Source: Inia geoffrensis (taxonomy: Eukaryota > Chordata > Mammalia > Artiodactyla > Iniidae). Taken from it: 64,000 bases of DNA. Shown here in pieces: positions 61,985 through 64,000 of the stretch. The position numbers were made by a program, and so were the translations under genes. The DNA lies in contig CM070919.1 in assembly GCA_036417435.1 (NCBI GenBank), positions 32,728,318 through 32,792,317 of the forward strand, given 5' to 3'. The stretch's first letter is position 1, and each line of letters opens with the position of its first letter. The notes beneath the pieces are model-generated. The model searched no databases. It saw only the letters and a program-made list of their open reading frames with translations, and was not told the origin of the DNA.

Positions 61985-64000
61985 AGCAACATAAGTGATA
62001 CCATATTTTCTAAATATCCCTGGGATTATATAAATGCCCCTTAACAGTTCTCCTCTGAGACAGCTTTCAGGCTTGTTCTACTCTTTTACCTGAATCTTCC
62101 TGACACTCTCAGCAACACTGTGTGACACAGTGATTTTTATTTTCCTTAAATGATTGGATAGAAATTTATGTCATAGCTAAAAGTAATATAATACTTATTA
62201 AAATTATTAAGAGAAATTGTGACAATATAGTGGTTATAATAATTATATGTATACTATGTAAAACATTTATCAATCAATATGTAAGTAAAATTGTATATAA
62301 AAACAATTGTTAGTATAATGCTTGAGCTCTCAAGCTCAAAAACTTTCAAAAGATATTAACTTGCTCATAAATCAAACCCAAAGTTGTTTAATTTTTAAGG
62401 ATTTCCATAATTTTGCAGGACACCAGCAGCATTTCAATCCCGTCACATAGTTCTGACACACTATTTTATGGCTGGATCTCCTTATAATGTCTACACTCCT
62501 ATCTATCCAGATACTTACCCCCAACACTTGCTTGTCTCTAAGACTGATGACACCTCTCCCTCAGCGCTCACCTTATGTCCCCCATCTCACTGATCTCCTC
62601 TCACCAGATCTAGATCCTTGCTCTTATATTATGTACAGCGGTAGCTTTGAATATTTTATATAACTACCCCTTAAAGAACTTTAAAAACTGTCAAATCCCT
62701 TGCACATATAATTTGTCAAATTTTTCTTCACAAAATTCGGCAGTTATAATAATTTCCAATATATTGTATATATGGTGATTCTAAAGAAAAATTATATTAT
62801 TTAAAATGTAATCAAGTTTATGTATCATAGCTATTTGGTACCATATTTCATTAATTTAAAAACTGTGTCAAAAGTCTCTGTAAGACCCAAAAAAGGTCAT
62901 TCTTGCTTTTCTTTGAAGGCATATTTATAATTCCAAAAATTTAAACTGTTTTATGCTTAAAATAATTTTCTCTAGCAAAATATATATACATATTAAACTG
63001 CATTTATGTATGTGTACCTATGTGTACACTCATTATTTCATGTAATTATAAGGGTCAAATATTTAAATAAATTTTCTCGGGATTAAGTAGTAATAATTAT
63101 TACTTATATATATAATTGGTTTAAATAAATGCCTATGTTGTGCATAAATATTAAATACAAATGAAATGAACATTTTTTCAAAATACATCTTAAATTAATA
63201 AGCCTTTGAATTCAGTTTATGGATCTCTAAGTCAATATTTATTGGTTGAATATGGCAGTGTTCTGCATCAACTCTACTTTTCTTTTTCACTTTGTTACCA
63301 TAACCACTGAGAAAACTTCTTCACATAAATAAGTAAAACAGAAAGAAATGTGCTGTGATATAGCAGTGTCACAATTATTTAAGCCCCTACTGATTTAAAA
63401 CTCAAAAATCATATAGTACTCTACCATCAAAAATAAACCCTATGTTTCATTGGTTAGTAGCTTGTTTCTGGTTTTACTCAATTTTTGCCTTGAGCCAAGT
63501 GTTGAAGACCACTTGACTTGAAATAAATGTGTTTCCTAGTCACTAGTCTCACATTTTCTCAATACAAACACCAATATGCAGTGCATCTTCTTTATACGTT
63601 GCTCCAGGATATTTTACACTCAGGGCAATGCCTAGACTAAGAAAGAAGAAATGCCTTTCTTTAGAAAATGGGTAAATGCTGTTATAATCTGACTGATTAA
63701 TTTTAAGAAAAGTATGTACAGAGGTTAAAGGTGTGAATGTTAACGTCTTTTAAATTATCTGTATGTATATACTCAGGAAATTTTGGCATACCTTCAGAAA
63801 TATGTGGACCCCATTTTGAAGACCACTGCTCTCCAGACCAGTGCTTTTCCAGCACTGGAAAAGCAGTCCAAAAATTAGGTCGTAATTTTAAGCTGACTGT
63901 GCTACTCATTGTCGTTTTATGAACATTTTAGTTCCTCAGGTAAGGTAGCATCACTTGAGTTATACTTAGTATATGTCATATACTTCTTGATACTAAACCA
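61985..64000. other. Unique AT-rich sequence, no gene recognised
   Basis: Two kilobases with no repeat or exon I can support. The motif ttgaagaccact occurs at about 63502-63513 and 63818-63829; this might be a chance match or ends of old hAT elements. Confidence 0.5.

Overview
This window is mammalian nuclear DNA, and its repeats point to a whale, most likely a toothed whale. The marker is a tRNA-derived SINE with a recognisable head (consensus start gggcttccctggtggcgcag) that occurs eleven times. Nine copies are the short ~190-bp type abundant in odontocete genomes and two are the longer, older CHR-type. The 3' ends and 5'UTR of the LINE-1 copies look cetartiodactyl. The background is AT-rich. 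I found no exon, CpG-island promoter, functional tRNA or rRNA gene, or conserved host open reading frame, so I read the window as intergenic or deep-intronic DNA. Family names come from memory of consensus sequences, not from a database search. By my tally of the intervals listed, roughly 40% is recognisable transposon.

Layout. 1-5820: mostly unique DNA with two SINEs, two MIR relics and an (AT)16 run. 5821-7994: a minus-strand L1 with a nearly readable ORF1 and the endonuclease part of ORF2, bounded by a 12-bp target-site duplication (TSD) although its 3' half is absent. 8391-8799: a solo MLT1-like LTR. 9790-12860: old L1, MIR and LTR-like fragments. 13050-15115: an old minus-strand LINE split by two SINEs in opposite orientation. 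15120-28400: mostly unique sequence with one SINE, DNA-transposon, MIR, L2 and L1 relics, (GT)21 and a four-copy 32-bp minisatellite.

28405-43435 is a block of stacked LINEs. A decayed minus-strand L1 lies head-to-head with a long plus-strand L1, which carries a SINE and a second, younger L1 inside its ORF1 region. Further right are older L1/HAL1-like pieces, two of them hit by Tigger-like DNA elements of the same family in opposite orientation. 43440-52360 is mainly unique, with three microsatellites, two SINEs and an ancient L1. 52371-56891 holds a short, cleanly bounded young L1 tail and then an L1-inside-L1 nest, both with visible TSDs. 57330-64000 has three SINEs, an old L1 5' region and unique AT-rich DNA.

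No genes work together here. The biology is the insertion history: several TSDs can be read directly and give relative ages, and the most unusual object is the 3'-truncated L1 at 5833-7982.
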